Positions 18,288-27,317 of a DNA stretch of 64,000 bases are shown here, in pieces. The DNA is from Loktanella sp. M215. Its GTDB lineage: Bacteria > Pseudomonadota > Alphaproteobacteria > Rhodobacterales > Rhodobacteraceae. Location: positions 248,001 to 312,000 of the forward strand of contig NZ_WMEA01000001.1 of NCBI RefSeq assembly GCF_021735925.1. Reading direction: 5' to 3'. The notes under the pieces are model-generated. The model searched no databases and was not told the DNA's origin. It saw only the letters and a program-made list of their open reading frames with translations. The first letter of the stretch is position 1, and each line of letters begins with the position of its first letter. Position numbers and translations under genes: made by a program.

Positions 18288-18311
18288 GGGTCGCCTTGGG
18301 CGGCCCTTTTT
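18288..18311 (+). terminator. Rho-independent terminator just inside attL
   Basis: The stem GGGTCGCC (18288-18295) pairs with GGCGGCCC (18299-18306) around TTG, with one G-U pair, followed by TTTTT. It follows the tRNA-Ser gene by 26 bases and belongs to the island side of the junction, so it may also shield the integrase from tRNA transcription. Confidence 0.75.
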
Positions 18312-18411
18312 GCTTTGCTTACTGATGCTTGTGGGGTTTGAAGGTCGTTCTGGATTTCTTTCGATTGTGCTGATATTCGTTCCTTGCGTGGTATGAATGG
18401 TGGTATGAATT

Positions 18412-19584
18412 GTGGCGCTGTCCGGTAAGCTTACAAGGAAACTGGTGGAAAACCTCGGCGCTGGGCGGCACGGGGACGGCAACGGACTTTATCTGGTCGT
18501 CGATCCATCCGGTGCCCGCCGATGGATCGTCCGTGTCACGGTAAAGGGCCAGAAAAATAAGATGGGTGCGCCGCTGCGAACAGACTTTGGTTTGGGAGGT
18601 GCGGACCTCGTTACTCTGAATCAGGCCCGCGACCGGGCGCTAGAATATCGCCGCATGGCGCAGCAAGGGCTGAATCCTCGCTTTAACGCGAAACGCGAGA
18701 TCCCAACTTTTGAGGACGTCGCGCAGCAGGTTCATCTGGCGCGCATGCCGACGTGGAAAAACGCAAAACATGGGCAGCAATGGATCAATACGTTGCGTGA
18801 CTACGCCTTTCCTAAGATTGGCCGCATGCCGATCGACAGCATCAACCAGCCAGAAGTGTTGATGTGCCTGTCGCCCATCTGGACTGAAAAACATGAAACG
18901 GCGAAACAGCTCGCACAACGGATCAAAACAGTTTTGGATGTCGCGCGGTCGAAAGGTTTCCGGTCTGGCGAAAATCCTGTGACAGCCATCAAGGATGCTC
19001 AGGTTTTGCCGAAGGTCAAAGCCAAGCCGAAGCATCACAAGGCGATGCGCTGGCAGGAACTTCCCACTTTCTATGCGGACCTGAAATCACGCGATGCGAT
19101 GTCTGCAAATGCATTGAGGTTTACGTGTCTGACCGGTTCGCGGACGAACGAGGTCCTTGGGATGCGTTGGGATGAAATCGACTTCGATCAGCAGCTATGG
19201 TCTTGCCCTGAGGACCGGATGAAAACCGGGGAAGAGCATCGCGTTCCGCTGACAAGTGAAATGCTATCGATCCTTGAGCCATTAAGGGTGTTGCAGTCAG
19301 AGTATGTCTTTGAGGGTCAAAAACGTCATCGGCCACTGTCGAACATGTCAATGCTTATGCTCCTGCGACGGATGGATGCCGAAGGCATTACCGTGCATGG
19401 CTTTAGGTCGACGTTCCGCGACTGGGCAGCCGAAGTCGCCAGCGCTCCGCGTGAGATTGCAGAGATGAGTCTTTCTCACCGTGTTGGAACGAATGTCGAG
19501 CGCGCATACGCGCGATCCGACCTCTTGGACAAACGGCGCATGTTGATGAATGAATGGTCAAACTTTTTAGTTGGTGGCGTCTAG
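18412..19584 (+). CDS. P4-type tyrosine integrase of the island
   Basis: A 390-residue tyrosine recombinase with an N-terminal DUF4102-like arm-binding part (GDGNGLYLVVDPSGARRW), a core-binding helix region, and a catalytic domain. Catalytic residues are visible: Arg244 (TGSRTNEVLGMRW), His329/Arg332 (HGFRSTFRDWAAE), His356 (LSHRVGT) and Tyr366 (VERAYARSD). It should recombine the 18-bp tRNA-Ser site. The start is GTG 18412; nearby ATGs are out of frame. Two copies of TGGTATGAAT lie just upstream and may be arm or regulatory sites. Confidence 0.93.
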   Translation: MALSGKLTRKLVENLGAGRHGDGNGLYLVVDPSGARRWIVRVTVKGQKNKMGAPLRTDFGLGGADLVTLNQARDRALEYRRMAQQGLNPRFNAKREIPTFEDVAQQVHLARMPTWKNAKHGQQWINTLRDYAFPKIGRMPIDSINQPEVLMCLSPIWTEKHETAKQLAQRIKTVLDVARSKGFRSGENPVTAIKDAQVLPKVKAKPKHHKAMRWQELPTFYADLKSRDAMSANALRFTCLTGSRTNEVLGMRWDEIDFDQQLWSCPEDRMKTGEEHRVPLTSEMLSILEPLRVLQSEYVFEGQKRHRPLSNMSMLMLLRRMDAEGITVHGFRSTFRDWAAEVASAPREIAEMSLSHRVGTNVERAYARSDLLDKRRMLMNEWSNFLVGGV

Positions 19585-19598
19585 CGCGGAGGTTGGAA

Positions 19599-20249
19599 AT
19601 GATCGAAGTCACGATTTATGAGCCGGAATTGCTGTGCGTGGAAATGCTTAGAGTGGCGTTGTCAGAAGAGACACTTGAGGAACGTCTTCGTGCCATCGAA
19701 AACGTGAAATACGATGTGAGAGCGAGCGCAATAGAATCTCTTTTTAGCGGTGACAGGCACATCAATCTGAACGATCCGCGATATTCTGCTAGTTTACTTC
19801 AAGTCGCAAAAACATCGAGCCGTAGCCACGATGCAGGCTTTGAGGCAGCGCAAACGATTCAGAGGTACGAGAAGAAAAACGAGCGAAAGCTGAACGTGGC
19901 TGAGCAAGTCGGAAAGCTGGTGGTCCTCTCTATCTTGGATAACAAATTTGCGGGTCTTCATACTGAGGCCGGCATCCTGCAGCAGGTTGAGATAGATGCT
20001 AGGCAGCACAACATCAGCGGTGCGAAGGACAAAGACGTTTTGCGGAAAATCTGGAGCACCTACCGTGGTGTTGTCCATTTAGGCATGGCGCTGGATTTCT
20101 GTGAAGATAATCCGCAAGACGAAATTAACGTGCTTTATATGGCAGAGGAATTTCGCCGCGTCTTGAGTGAAAACGGCCCCAAGGGGACCACCAAACCCTA
20201 CGTGAACCCAGACGATCAAATTAAGTTTTCATATATTTCAATGACATGA
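19599..20249 (+). CDS. Hypothetical island protein, 216 residues
   Basis: A soluble, mainly helical, charged protein with no signal peptide or obvious motif. I do not recognise it. The ATG at 19599 has GGAGG 6 bases upstream, which makes the gene likely to be real. It starts 14 bases after the integrase stop in the same direction, so it may be co-transcribed with it. The segment EAAQTIQRYEKKNERKLN is a probable helix; nothing points to catalysis. Confidence 0.65.
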   Translation: MIEVTIYEPELLCVEMLRVALSEETLEERLRAIENVKYDVRASAIESLFSGDRHINLNDPRYSASLLQVAKTSSRSHDAGFEAAQTIQRYEKKNERKLNVAEQVGKLVVLSILDNKFAGLHTEAGILQQVEIDARQHNISGAKDKDVLRKIWSTYRGVVHLGMALDFCEDNPQDEINVLYMAEEFRRVLSENGPKGTTKPYVNPDDQIKFSYISMT

Positions 20250-20340
20250 CCTCCCCGATTTGTAAATCGGGGAGCTGAATCCAATCAATTAGCTTGGCAT
20301 CCATCCGTCGTAATTGAGCGCGACGAAAGGAGATCCAACC

Positions 20341-20553
20341 ATGTCAGGATTGTTTGAGAACGATCGAAACTACTTGTTAGCAGATGCTGAGCTTGAAATC
20401 ATTGCTGATCGGGACAAGCTAGCGCAGTGGCGGCACAAGGGTTTTGGACCTGCGTATTACAAACTTGGCCGCAAGATCATCTATCGCGGGTGCGATCTGA
20501 ATGCCTGGGCGGAAGCCCGCAAGATTGACCCCGGCAAGATGAGCGCTCCGTGA
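20341..20553 (+). CDS. AlpA/MerR-like small DNA-binding protein (possible excisionase)
   Basis: A 70-residue protein whose middle, ADRDKLAQWRHKGFGPAYYK, followed by LGRKIIYRGCDLNAWAEA, is the winged-helix pattern of helix-turn-helix domain 17 / AlpA proteins. These proteins commonly act as excisionases or integrase regulators on tRNA-linked islands. AAAGGAG lies 8 bases before ATG 20341. An upstream in-frame start exists but lacks a ribosome site. It precedes the second recombinase gene by 78 bases. Confidence 0.78.
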   Translation: MSGLFENDRNYLLADAELEIIADRDKLAQWRHKGFGPAYYKLGRKIIYRGCDLNAWAEARKIDPGKMSAP

Positions 20554-20631
20554 TGCGGATCATGTTGAGCGCTAGCTTTGTACACGGGCTACATGCGGGC
20601 AGCACGAACCCGACCTGCGTGGTGGCCTAGC

Positions 20632-22194
20632 ATGAGCCGGTCCTACAAAGGAGTTCGCCTCAAAAAGAACCGTGTTTACACCGTAGAGGACCTGCGGGGC
20701 ACCTACAAAGTGGACCCAAATACGATCTCAAACTGGGTCAAGGCAGGACTTCAGCCTTCGGATAGTAAAAAACCTTACGTGTTCCGCGGCGCTGTCGTTA
20801 CGGCCTTCCATGAAGAGAGACGGATGCGAAAATCGACCCAACTGCGGCCCGGTGAGTTCAAGTGCGGATCTTGTAACGCGGCCGTGTTCCCAGATGCTGC
20901 AACCGTCGAAAGTATGATTGTCGGTAAAGGTACGCACATGTTCTCGGGTCGTTGTTCGGACTGCGACGTGTCGGTCATGAAGATCTCTTCCCAAGCTGAT
21001 CGAGACTATTTTGCGGGTCTTACCAATCCAAATACGCCCGTGGACTCGCGACACGAAGAAAAGGGGGCAGTCCCCGGTGGTATTGGGAGCAAGTCGGAAA
21101 TTGATCTCTCGCGGCTTTCGCTGATCAACGACCGGATCATCTACAGATGGCAAACCTATGCTGGTCGACACTCCGAGAAGACGATCGATCGTCACCTTGC
21201 CGCTATCCGTCTTGGTGAAGAGCTCATGGGGGGAAAGGCATTCGATCAGTTAACGACGAGAGATATCGCAAAGGTTCGTGACTATCTGAAGCAGTGTCTG
21301 GTGGCACGGGATGACACCGCAAAATCACAATCTACGGTATCACACACCGCCTCTCATCTGGCAGACTTCTTGATCTGGCTTCTGAAGCAGGATGGGCATA
21401 AGCGATTGCAGCGAGATTTGCCTGACTATCTGAAGTTGCCAAAAGCCGCGTATGCAGCGGCTCTGCCTCGACCTAGCAAAGCCTATCCGGACTTGGATGA
21501 AGCGGAGGCTCTTCTGTCTGCCATGCCGTCGAAATCGATCATGCACCGAAGGGCCCGCGCGATCTTTGCAATTGCCTTCCTGGGAGGACTGCGGGCAGAG
21601 ACGATTGTATCGTTAAGGCTTTGCCACTTTGATGCGGAACGGAAGGTCATTGTTCAGGATGCCACGGTCGTGCGCGCTAAAAACGGTAAGAGCAATATCG
21701 TAAATTGGTTTCCGATCGCTGACGGCTTCAAAGAAGAGGTGCAGCGCTGGGTGGCCTCACTACGAGCGCTGGGCTGCCATGATGGGGATGCCCTGTTTCC
21801 AAGCGAAATGTGGCTCGGCTCACCAAGGTCTATCAGCGCAACTGGTCGTGTACTGATTGAGCCAATGGCAACACCGCATGCAGTCGCTGAGGCATTTAGA
21901 ATTGCCTGCCGTGCAGTCGAACAGAAATATTCGCCTCACAGTGCGAAACATACTCTTGCTTTTGAGCGTGATCGCCGACCGCTGACGAGCATACAGCGCA
22001 AAGCTTGGAGCGACGCATTGGGGCATGAGAATGAAGCAACCACCGAAAGACACTACGGGAAGTTGTCAGATGAAAGGCGTTACGAACTATTCGAGGAAAT
22101 GGGGGAGGCTAAAATAAGTAAACGGAAACAGTTAACTGATGAGGATAAAATCGCACTATTCGATGGCCTCTTGAATTTTATAAACGAAAATTAA
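20632..22194 (+). CDS. Large tyrosine-recombinase-like protein with HTH and zinc ribbon
   Basis: A 520-residue protein in three parts. Residues 15-60 look like an HTH (VYTVEDLRGTYKVDPNTISN). Residues 78-111 hold four Cys as CGSC and CSDC, a probable zinc ribbon. From about residue 170 a phage-integrase fold follows: Arg321 (GGLRAETIVSLRL), box II as PHSAKHTLAFE, His465 (LGHENEAT) and Tyr475 (ERHYGKL). The second catalytic Arg is replaced by Lys439 in H-S-A-K. It may be a second integrase, or a recombinase with a different role such as resolving or regulating the island. Confidence 0.82.
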   Translation: MSRSYKGVRLKKNRVYTVEDLRGTYKVDPNTISNWVKAGLQPSDSKKPYVFRGAVVTAFHEERRMRKSTQLRPGEFKCGSCNAAVFPDAATVESMIVGKGTHMFSGRCSDCDVSVMKISSQADRDYFAGLTNPNTPVDSRHEEKGAVPGGIGSKSEIDLSRLSLINDRIIYRWQTYAGRHSEKTIDRHLAAIRLGEELMGGKAFDQLTTRDIAKVRDYLKQCLVARDDTAKSQSTVSHTASHLADFLIWLLKQDGHKRLQRDLPDYLKLPKAAYAAALPRPSKAYPDLDEAEALLSAMPSKSIMHRRARAIFAIAFLGGLRAETIVSLRLCHFDAERKVIVQDATVVRAKNGKSNIVNWFPIADGFKEEVQRWVASLRALGCHDGDALFPSEMWLGSPRSISATGRVLIEPMATPHAVAEAFRIACRAVEQKYSPHSAKHTLAFERDRRPLTSIQRKAWSDALGHENEATTERHYGKLSDERRYELFEEMGEAKISKRKQLTDEDKIALFDGLLNFINEN

Positions 22195-22345
22195 AGGCCT
22201 TAAAGAACAGAGTTTACCCGCAGTTCCTAAGGCGCCCCCCATCGGGTAGTCCAGTTTAATTGTTACGCACGGTTGGCTTTTGGTCTATCGGGATGATGCT
22301 TTTTGGCGCTGGTGGGCGGTAAATCAAAGCGCTGTGCGGCCTAAC

Positions 22346-22850
22346 TATAGTGAAGTGGCGACTTCATCGTTAGATCAAATCTGGGGCCTGTCGCGACAAG
22401 CGTTTTGCCGGTGCCGGGTCCGCCGATCAGAACTACGTTCTGTGAGCCGTCCATGAAATCGCGCTTATGAAGTTGGCGCACCGTCGCCACGTTGATCTCA
22501 CTGGCCGCAAAGTCGAAGCCGGACAGATCATTACAAGCCGGGAAGCGGGCAGCCTTCATGTGATCGGCGATGCACCGGACCCCCTGCTCGGCCACTTCGG
22601 CCTTCAGTAACTGGGCGGGGATTGGCACCACGGGGTCGAAAGCTGGAGAGCGCTCGCCATTGTCATTCGGACCAATGGCGTTCCATGAGGTCGGTGGCGG
22701 CTTGAGCCATCCCTTGCATCTTTAGACTGCGGAGCATGACGATGGCACCGCTGGCAGGACCATGACGCATGGCGGCAACCTGCGGTCCGGGCCCGCAGGC
22801 CATCACGGCGTTCGACATCGGCCTTTGGCTCAATGCGCAAAGCGGGTGGC
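22346..22850 (-). pseudogene. Decayed IS21 remnant (istA tail and istB 5' part)
   Basis: On the minus strand the istA C-terminus ([18 protein letters not shown]) is followed by an istB start at 22770 (MRHGPASGAIVMLRSLKM). A frame break near 22640-22680 is followed by [19 protein letters not shown] and the Walker A motif GGPGTGKT, after which homology stops abruptly. It is a diverged relative of the intact element at 24628-27130 and lies in the opposite orientation. No inverted end is visible. It cannot encode a working protein. Confidence 0.82.
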
Positions 22851-22864
22851 TGTGGTGCTTATCC

Positions 22865-23434
22865 TCAAGATCCAAGTGCGACACCAGCAGCCTGTGCACT
22901 GAGTGATTTGTAGACAGTGGCTCGGCCAATCCCTAATTCTTTCGCGATGGCAGTCGCCCCCATGCCTGCAAGGTTAAGCTCTTTGACCCTTGCATCATCT
23001 ACGGTCTTGGGTCGTCCCTTATAGAGACCTTTTGCCTTAGCCTTCGCAATCCCCTCTGCTTGACGCTTGCGGATGATGTTTCTCTCAAATTCAGCAAAGG
23101 CCCCCATCATCTGTAGCTGCAACTTTGCGAATGCATCGTCTGAACTTGCAGAGAATGTCAGGCTTTCAGACTTGAAGGTAATCGTCACACCCTTATCGTT
23201 TAGACTTTGGATGATAGTTTGTAGGTCTCTTAGATCACGAGCTAGGCGGTCAATTGAATGTACCAAAACTGAGTCACCCTCTCTGACCCAATCCATCAAG
23301 GCGTTGAGCGCTGGGCGATCCTTGACATTCTTGCCTGACAATTTTTCCTCGAACAATTTATCCAATGTTCCAAGGTCTTGCCGATCTAAGTTTTGGTCTT
23401 CTGTGCTAACGCGACGATACCCAACAACTGACAC
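22865..23434 (-). CDS. Serine recombinase (resolvase/invertase family)
   Basis: A 189-residue small serine recombinase. The catalytic domain begins VVGYRRVSTEDQNLDRQ with the nucleophile Ser10. Conserved Arg residues lie in VLVHSIDRLARDLRDLQ, and helix E follows with FAEFERNIIRKRQAEG. A C-terminal HTH reads GMGATAIAKELGIGRATVYK. Such enzymes resolve cointegrates or invert segments. It reads leftward, away from hsdR. A possible recombination site with repeated TAGAC half-sites lies just upstream. Confidence 0.92.
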   Translation of the reverse strand: MSVVGYRRVSTEDQNLDRQDLGTLDKLFEEKLSGKNVKDRPALNALMDWVREGDSVLVHSIDRLARDLRDLQTIIQSLNDKGVTITFKSESLTFSASSDDAFAKLQLQMMGAFAEFERNIIRKRQAEGIAKAKAKGLYKGRPKTVDDARVKELNLAGMGATAIAKELGIGRATVYKSLSAQAAGVALGS

Positions 23435-23452
23435 TTACTTCTCCTATGGCTC

Positions 23453-23547
23453 TAGACCTTTTTAGAATACCGTCTATAAAACCAAAAACAAGTCTAAAGA
23501 GACACATCCGGGATGGTTTGATAGTGTCTGTTTTGGGTAGACCTTTT
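23453..23547. promoter_or_regulatory. Possible resolution site of the serine recombinase
   Basis: Four TAGAC/GTCTA half-sites occur in 95 bases: TAGACCTTTT at 23453 and again at 23538, and GTCTA at 23472 and 23492. The first pair (TAGAC...GTCTA) spans 24 bases as an imperfect palindrome. Placement immediately upstream of the recombinase start fits a res-like site, but half-site spacing was not compared with known ones. Confidence 0.35.
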
Positions 23548-23670
23548 CGGACGTCTTGTATTCGCTATTGAAGCAAAACTCCTTGCATCCTCCCTGTCGC
23601 GGCTAGACGATCCATGTATAGCCATTGGGGCTCTAAAAGTAGCAAATTTGATCTGGAGAATGATTGCTCG

Positions 23671-24633
23671 ATGTCATTGTCGCTCGAAGAAAAGAAAAAG
23701 CTCAGTGAGTCTGACGTGTGTGATCTTTACATTTCTCCTGCGTTGAGGAGCGCAGGCTGGGATCAGTTTACCCAGATTAGGCGAGAAGTGACATTAACAC
23801 CTGGGCCAATCATCGTCCGCGGTAACATGTCTTCCCGCAACAAGAAGAAAAAGAAATTTGCTGATTATGTCCTATCTTGGGAGCCGTCTCTTCCCGTGGC
23901 TGTATTGGAGGCCAAAGACAACAACCATTCTATAGGACACGGGATGCAGCAGGCGCTCGGCTACGCCGAAATCATGCAGATTCCAACGGCTTTTAGTTCA
24001 AATGGAGATGGTTTCGAACAACACAACAAGCACCCAGGCTCCGGCGAAGACATTGAGACATCGCTTTCTTTGACGGCGTTTCCAGACCCCCAAACCCTCT
24101 GGGCACGTTATAAATCGTTTCGCGGCATTGAAGATAGTGAGCAAACCTTGCTCATGGAGCCTTACCATGATGACGGGTCGGGCAAAGAGCCGAGGTATTA
24201 TCAGGCCGAGGCGATCAACCGTACCATTGAAGCAGTCGCCAAGGGCAAGAATAGAGTGCTGTTGGTAATGGCGACCGGAACCGGCAAAACCTACACGACC
24301 TTTCAGATCATTTGGCGGCTTTGGAAGGCTGGTGCAGCAAAGCGCATTTTGTTTTTGGCTGATCGTAACATTCTTATTGATCAGACTCTTGTGAATGACT
24401 TTAAGCCCTTTGGTTCAGTAATGACCAAAATTGGAAGTCGGCAAATTGATCCGTCTTACGAAATACACTTGGGTCTATACCAGTCACTCACGGGCCGTGA
24501 GAAAAGAGACAAGACGTTCAAGACCGTTTCTCCAGACTTCTTTGATTTGATCGTCGTAGATGAGTGTCATCGCGGAAGCGCATCTGAAAACTCGGAGTGG
24601 CGTGAGATTCTAGAGTATTTCAAAGGTTGTTGA
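23671..24633 (+). pseudogene. hsdR: Type I restriction enzyme R subunit (hsdR), truncated by IS21
   Basis: The first 319 codons encode a normal HsdR N-terminus: a nuclease core with Asp65, Glu80 and Lys82 (ADYVL...VAVLEAKD), the Walker A motif MATGTGKTYTTFQI and the DEAD-like box VVDECHRG. The reading frame hits the IS21 left end at 24628 and stops within it (TGT TGA). About 60% of the protein, including the second helicase domain, is missing. The HsdS tail directly beyond the IS shows that the intervening hsdR, hsdM and hsdS sequence was deleted. The start is ATG 23671 (MSLSLEEKKKL). Confidence 0.88.
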
Positions 24634-24740
24634 TTTCCACCCAGAAGTGACCCGGGTAGCGGCATAATTTCCATTGAGAATTGACCCATGTGACCCTTCC
24701 CCCAGCGGCATGCGCAACGGGGGACATTGGAGTGATACAC

Positions 24741-26273
24741 ATGGGACTTTTGAATATCATCCGACGTATGGCTTTGCGTGAGAAGTTGCCCCTGCGCGAG
24801 ATTGCGCGGCGGACCGGGATGTCACGTAATACGATCAAGAAGTATCTGAATGCAGGCACGATCGAGCCGCAGTTCGCGACGCCGGAGCGGCAGAGCAAGC
24901 TCGATCCGTTCGCTGAGAAGTTGGCCGGCTGGCTGAAGACGGAGGCCGGCAAGTCGCGCAAGCAGCGGCGGACGTTGAAGCAGATGCACGCGGATCTGGT
25001 GGTTTTGGGATTCGATGGGTCCTACGGCCGGGTCGCGGCGTTTGCGCGTGACTGGCGGGCCGATCGGCAGCGAGATCAGCAGACGACAGGGCGCGGCACC
25101 TTTGTTCCCCTGTTGTTTCGGCCGGGCGAGGCATTCCAGTTCGATTGGAGCGAGGATTTTGCAGTTCTCGGTGGCGAGCGCACCAAGCTCCAGGTTGCCC
25201 ACATCAAGCTGTCGCATAGCCGGGCCTTTCTGGTCCGGGCATATCTGCTGCAAACGCACGAGATGCTATTCGATGCTCACTGGCACGGATTCCGGGTCTT
25301 CGGCGGAGTCCCGGAGCGCGGCATCTACGACAACATGAAGACGGCGGTTGACCGCGTCGGCCGCGGGAAGGACCGGCAGGTCAACATGCGGTTCCTTGCG
25401 ATGGCAAACCACTACGTATTTGAGCCAGCGTTCTGCAATCCGGCCGCAGGCTGGGAGAAGGGACAGGTCGAGAAGAACGTGCAGGATTCCCGACACCGAC
25501 TGTGGCAACCCATGCCGGACTTCTTTGATCTGGCGGCCCTGAACGATTGGCTGGAACAGCAGTGTGTGGCATTATGGGGCGAGATCCCGCACGCATCATT
25601 ACCGGGGAGCGTTGCTGACGTCTGGGCCACAGAACAAGCTGCGCTGATGCCATTGCCACCCGCCTTCGATGGCTTTGTCGAACTGAGCAAGCGGGTGTCG
25701 CCGACCTGCCTGATCAGCTTTGAGCGCAATCGCTACAGCGTCCCGGCATCATTTGCCAATCGCCCGGTGAGCTTGCGGGTCTATCCCGAACGTCTGGTGG
25801 TCGCCGCCGAGGGTCAGATCCTGTGCGAGCATGTGCGGGTGATCCAGCGCAGCCACCAACTCCCACCACGCACGATCTACGATTGGCGGCATTACCTGGC
25901 CGTCCTTCACCGCAAGCCCGGTGCATTGCGGAACGGTGCGCCCTTTGCGGAATTCCCTCCGGCCTTCAAGCAGCTGCAAGACCTCATGCTGCGCAAGCCA
26001 GGCGGTGATCGCGAGATCGTCGATATCCTGGCGTTGGTCCTCCATCACGATGAACAGGCTGTGTTGGTCGCCGTGGAAATGGCCTTGGCTGAGGGCGTCG
26101 CAACCAAGACCCATGTGCTGAACCTTCTGCACCGTCTGATCGACGGAAAGACGATTGGTGGGCCGGACATCGACACGCCACAGGCCCTTGCTCTGCGCCG
26201 CGAGCCAAAGGCCAATGTCGAACGCTATGACGGCCTGCGGGCCCGGACCGCCGGAGGCCGCCATGCGTCATGA
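24741..26273 (+). CDS. istA: IS21-family transposase IstA
   Basis: A 510-residue transposase with an N-terminal HTH ([20 protein letters not shown]) and a DDE integrase core: [15 protein letters not shown] for the first Asp, YDNMKTAV for the second, and the Glu in [13 protein letters not shown]. IstA cuts and joins the element ends, helped by IstB. The length is normal and no stops interrupt it. ATG 24741 lies 18 bases after the conserved inner end repeat. It overlaps istB by 11 bases. Confidence 0.95.
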   Translation: MGLLNIIRRMALREKLPLREIARRTGMSRNTIKKYLNAGTIEPQFATPERQSKLDPFAEKLAGWLKTEAGKSRKQRRTLKQMHADLVVLGFDGSYGRVAAFARDWRADRQRDQQTTGRGTFVPLLFRPGEAFQFDWSEDFAVLGGERTKLQVAHIKLSHSRAFLVRAYLLQTHEMLFDAHWHGFRVFGGVPERGIYDNMKTAVDRVGRGKDRQVNMRFLAMANHYVFEPAFCNPAAGWEKGQVEKNVQDSRHRLWQPMPDFFDLAALNDWLEQQCVALWGEIPHASLPGSVADVWATEQAALMPLPPAFDGFVELSKRVSPTCLISFERNRYSVPASFANRPVSLRVYPERLVVAAEGQILCEHVRVIQRSHQLPPRTIYDWRHYLAVLHRKPGALRNGAPFAEFPPAFKQLQDLMLRKPGGDREIVDILALVLHHDEQAVLVAVEMALAEGVATKTHVLNLLHRLIDGKTIGGPDIDTPQALALRREPKANVERYDGLRARTAGGRHAS

Positions 26274-27057
26274 TCCTGCCAGCGGTGCCATCATCATCAT
26301 GCTCCGCAGTCTGAAGATGCACGGGATGGCGCAAGCCGTGACAGACCTCATGGAACAAGGCGCACCCGCCTTTGATGCCGCGGTGCCGATGCTCGCCCAG
26401 TTGTTGAAGGCTGAGGTCGCAGAACGTGAGGTCCGGTCCATTGCCTACCACATGAAGGCCGCTCGCTTCCCCGCTTATAAGGACCTGTCCGGCTTCGACT
26501 TTGCGGCCAGTGAGATCAACGAGGCCACGGTGCGCCAACTTCATCGCGGCGACTTCATGGACGGTGCCCAGAACGTCGTGCTGATCGGGGGCCCCGGCAC
26601 CGGCAAAACGCATGTCGCGACAGCCCTCGGCGTGCAGGCTGTCGAGCATCACCGCCGCAAGGTTCGCTTCTTCTCGACCATCGAGCTCGTCAACACGCTC
26701 GAACAGGAGAAGGCCAAAGGTAAAGCCGGACAGCTTGCCGAAAGCCTCGTCCGACTGGATCTCGTGATCCTGGACGAACTTGGCTACCTGCCGTTCAGTG
26801 CATCAGGCGGCGCGCTGCTCTTCCATCTGCTGAGCAAACTCTACGAGCGCACCAGTGTCGTCATCACCACGAACCTGAGCTTCAGCGAATGGGCGACCGT
26901 CTTTGGGGACCCCAAGATGACAACGGCGCTCCTCGATCGCCTGACCCATCGCTGCCACATCATAGAGACCGGCAACGACAGCTTCCGCTTCAAGGCCAGC
27001 GCCGCCGTCGCGGCCCGGAAAAAAAGGGAGGACAACGATGTCTTGACCCAAGCCTGA
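26263..27057 (+). CDS. istB: IS21-family helper ATPase IstB
   Basis: A 264-residue AAA+ ATPase related to DnaC. Walker A is [16 protein letters not shown], Walker B is [13 protein letters not shown], and the sensor region reads [19 protein letters not shown]. IstB stimulates IstA and selects the target. GGAGG precedes ATG 26263 within the istA end. It is complete and in frame, unlike the diverged copy at 22346-22850. Confidence 0.95.
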   Translation: MRHDPASGAIIIMLRSLKMHGMAQAVTDLMEQGAPAFDAAVPMLAQLLKAEVAEREVRSIAYHMKAARFPAYKDLSGFDFAASEINEATVRQLHRGDFMDGAQNVVLIGGPGTGKTHVATALGVQAVEHHRRKVRFFSTIELVNTLEQEKAKGKAGQLAESLVRLDLVILDELGYLPFSASGGALLFHLLSKLYERTSVVITTNLSFSEWATVFGDPKMTTALLDRLTHRCHIIETGNDSFRFKASAAVAARKKREDNDVLTQA

Positions 27058-27130
27058 CCACTGAAACATAACATCAAGGTGGGTCAGTTCTCGATGGAAA
27101 ACCCGGGTCACTTCTGGGTGGAAATCAACA

Positions 27131-27226
27131 CTATTTGAGCTTTGCGACCGTCTTGCCCAGCGGATCGATGACAGCAACACGATAAACTTTGCCTTGGCTG
27201 ACACACTTACCTCCAAAATTCATTGA
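27131..27226 (+). pseudogene. hsdS: C-terminal remnant of type I specificity subunit (hsdS)
   Basis: Directly after the IS21 right end one frame reads LFELCDRLAQRIDDSNTINF followed by ALADTLTSKIH and TGA at 27224. This resembles the closing coiled-coil of HsdS (pattern LLALCDxLExxL...LxxAL). It is only 31 codons and has no start. With the hsdR 5' fragment on the other side of the IS it marks the far edge of a deleted hsdR-hsdM-hsdS operon. The call rests on this short similarity. Confidence 0.55.
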
Positions 27227-27317
27227 GAAAACATGCATTTAAAATCTGTCCGGTGCTGCGAGCACAAAAGCCTTAGCCAAGTTACCTCAACCTCTCTGCT
27301 TTGCGAGAGTGTTTCCC

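Larger units (their letters stand above)
24628..27130 (+). mobile_element. IS21-family insertion sequence, intact
   Basis: The ends match as inverted repeats: TGTTGATTTCCACCCAGAAG begins the left end at 24628 and the same sequence read from the right end begins at 27130. The match continues through TGACCCGGGT and an inner TGACCCA repeat. It carries complete istA and istB with the usual small overlap. The flanks show no target duplication (left ...CAAAGGT, right CTATTTG...), which fits a deletion event next to the element rather than a clean insertion. Confidence 0.93.

Noticed and set aside
24628..27130. Clean IS21 insertion into hsdR
   Set aside because: The right flank is not the continuation of hsdR and there is no target duplication; a deletion next to the IS explains both.
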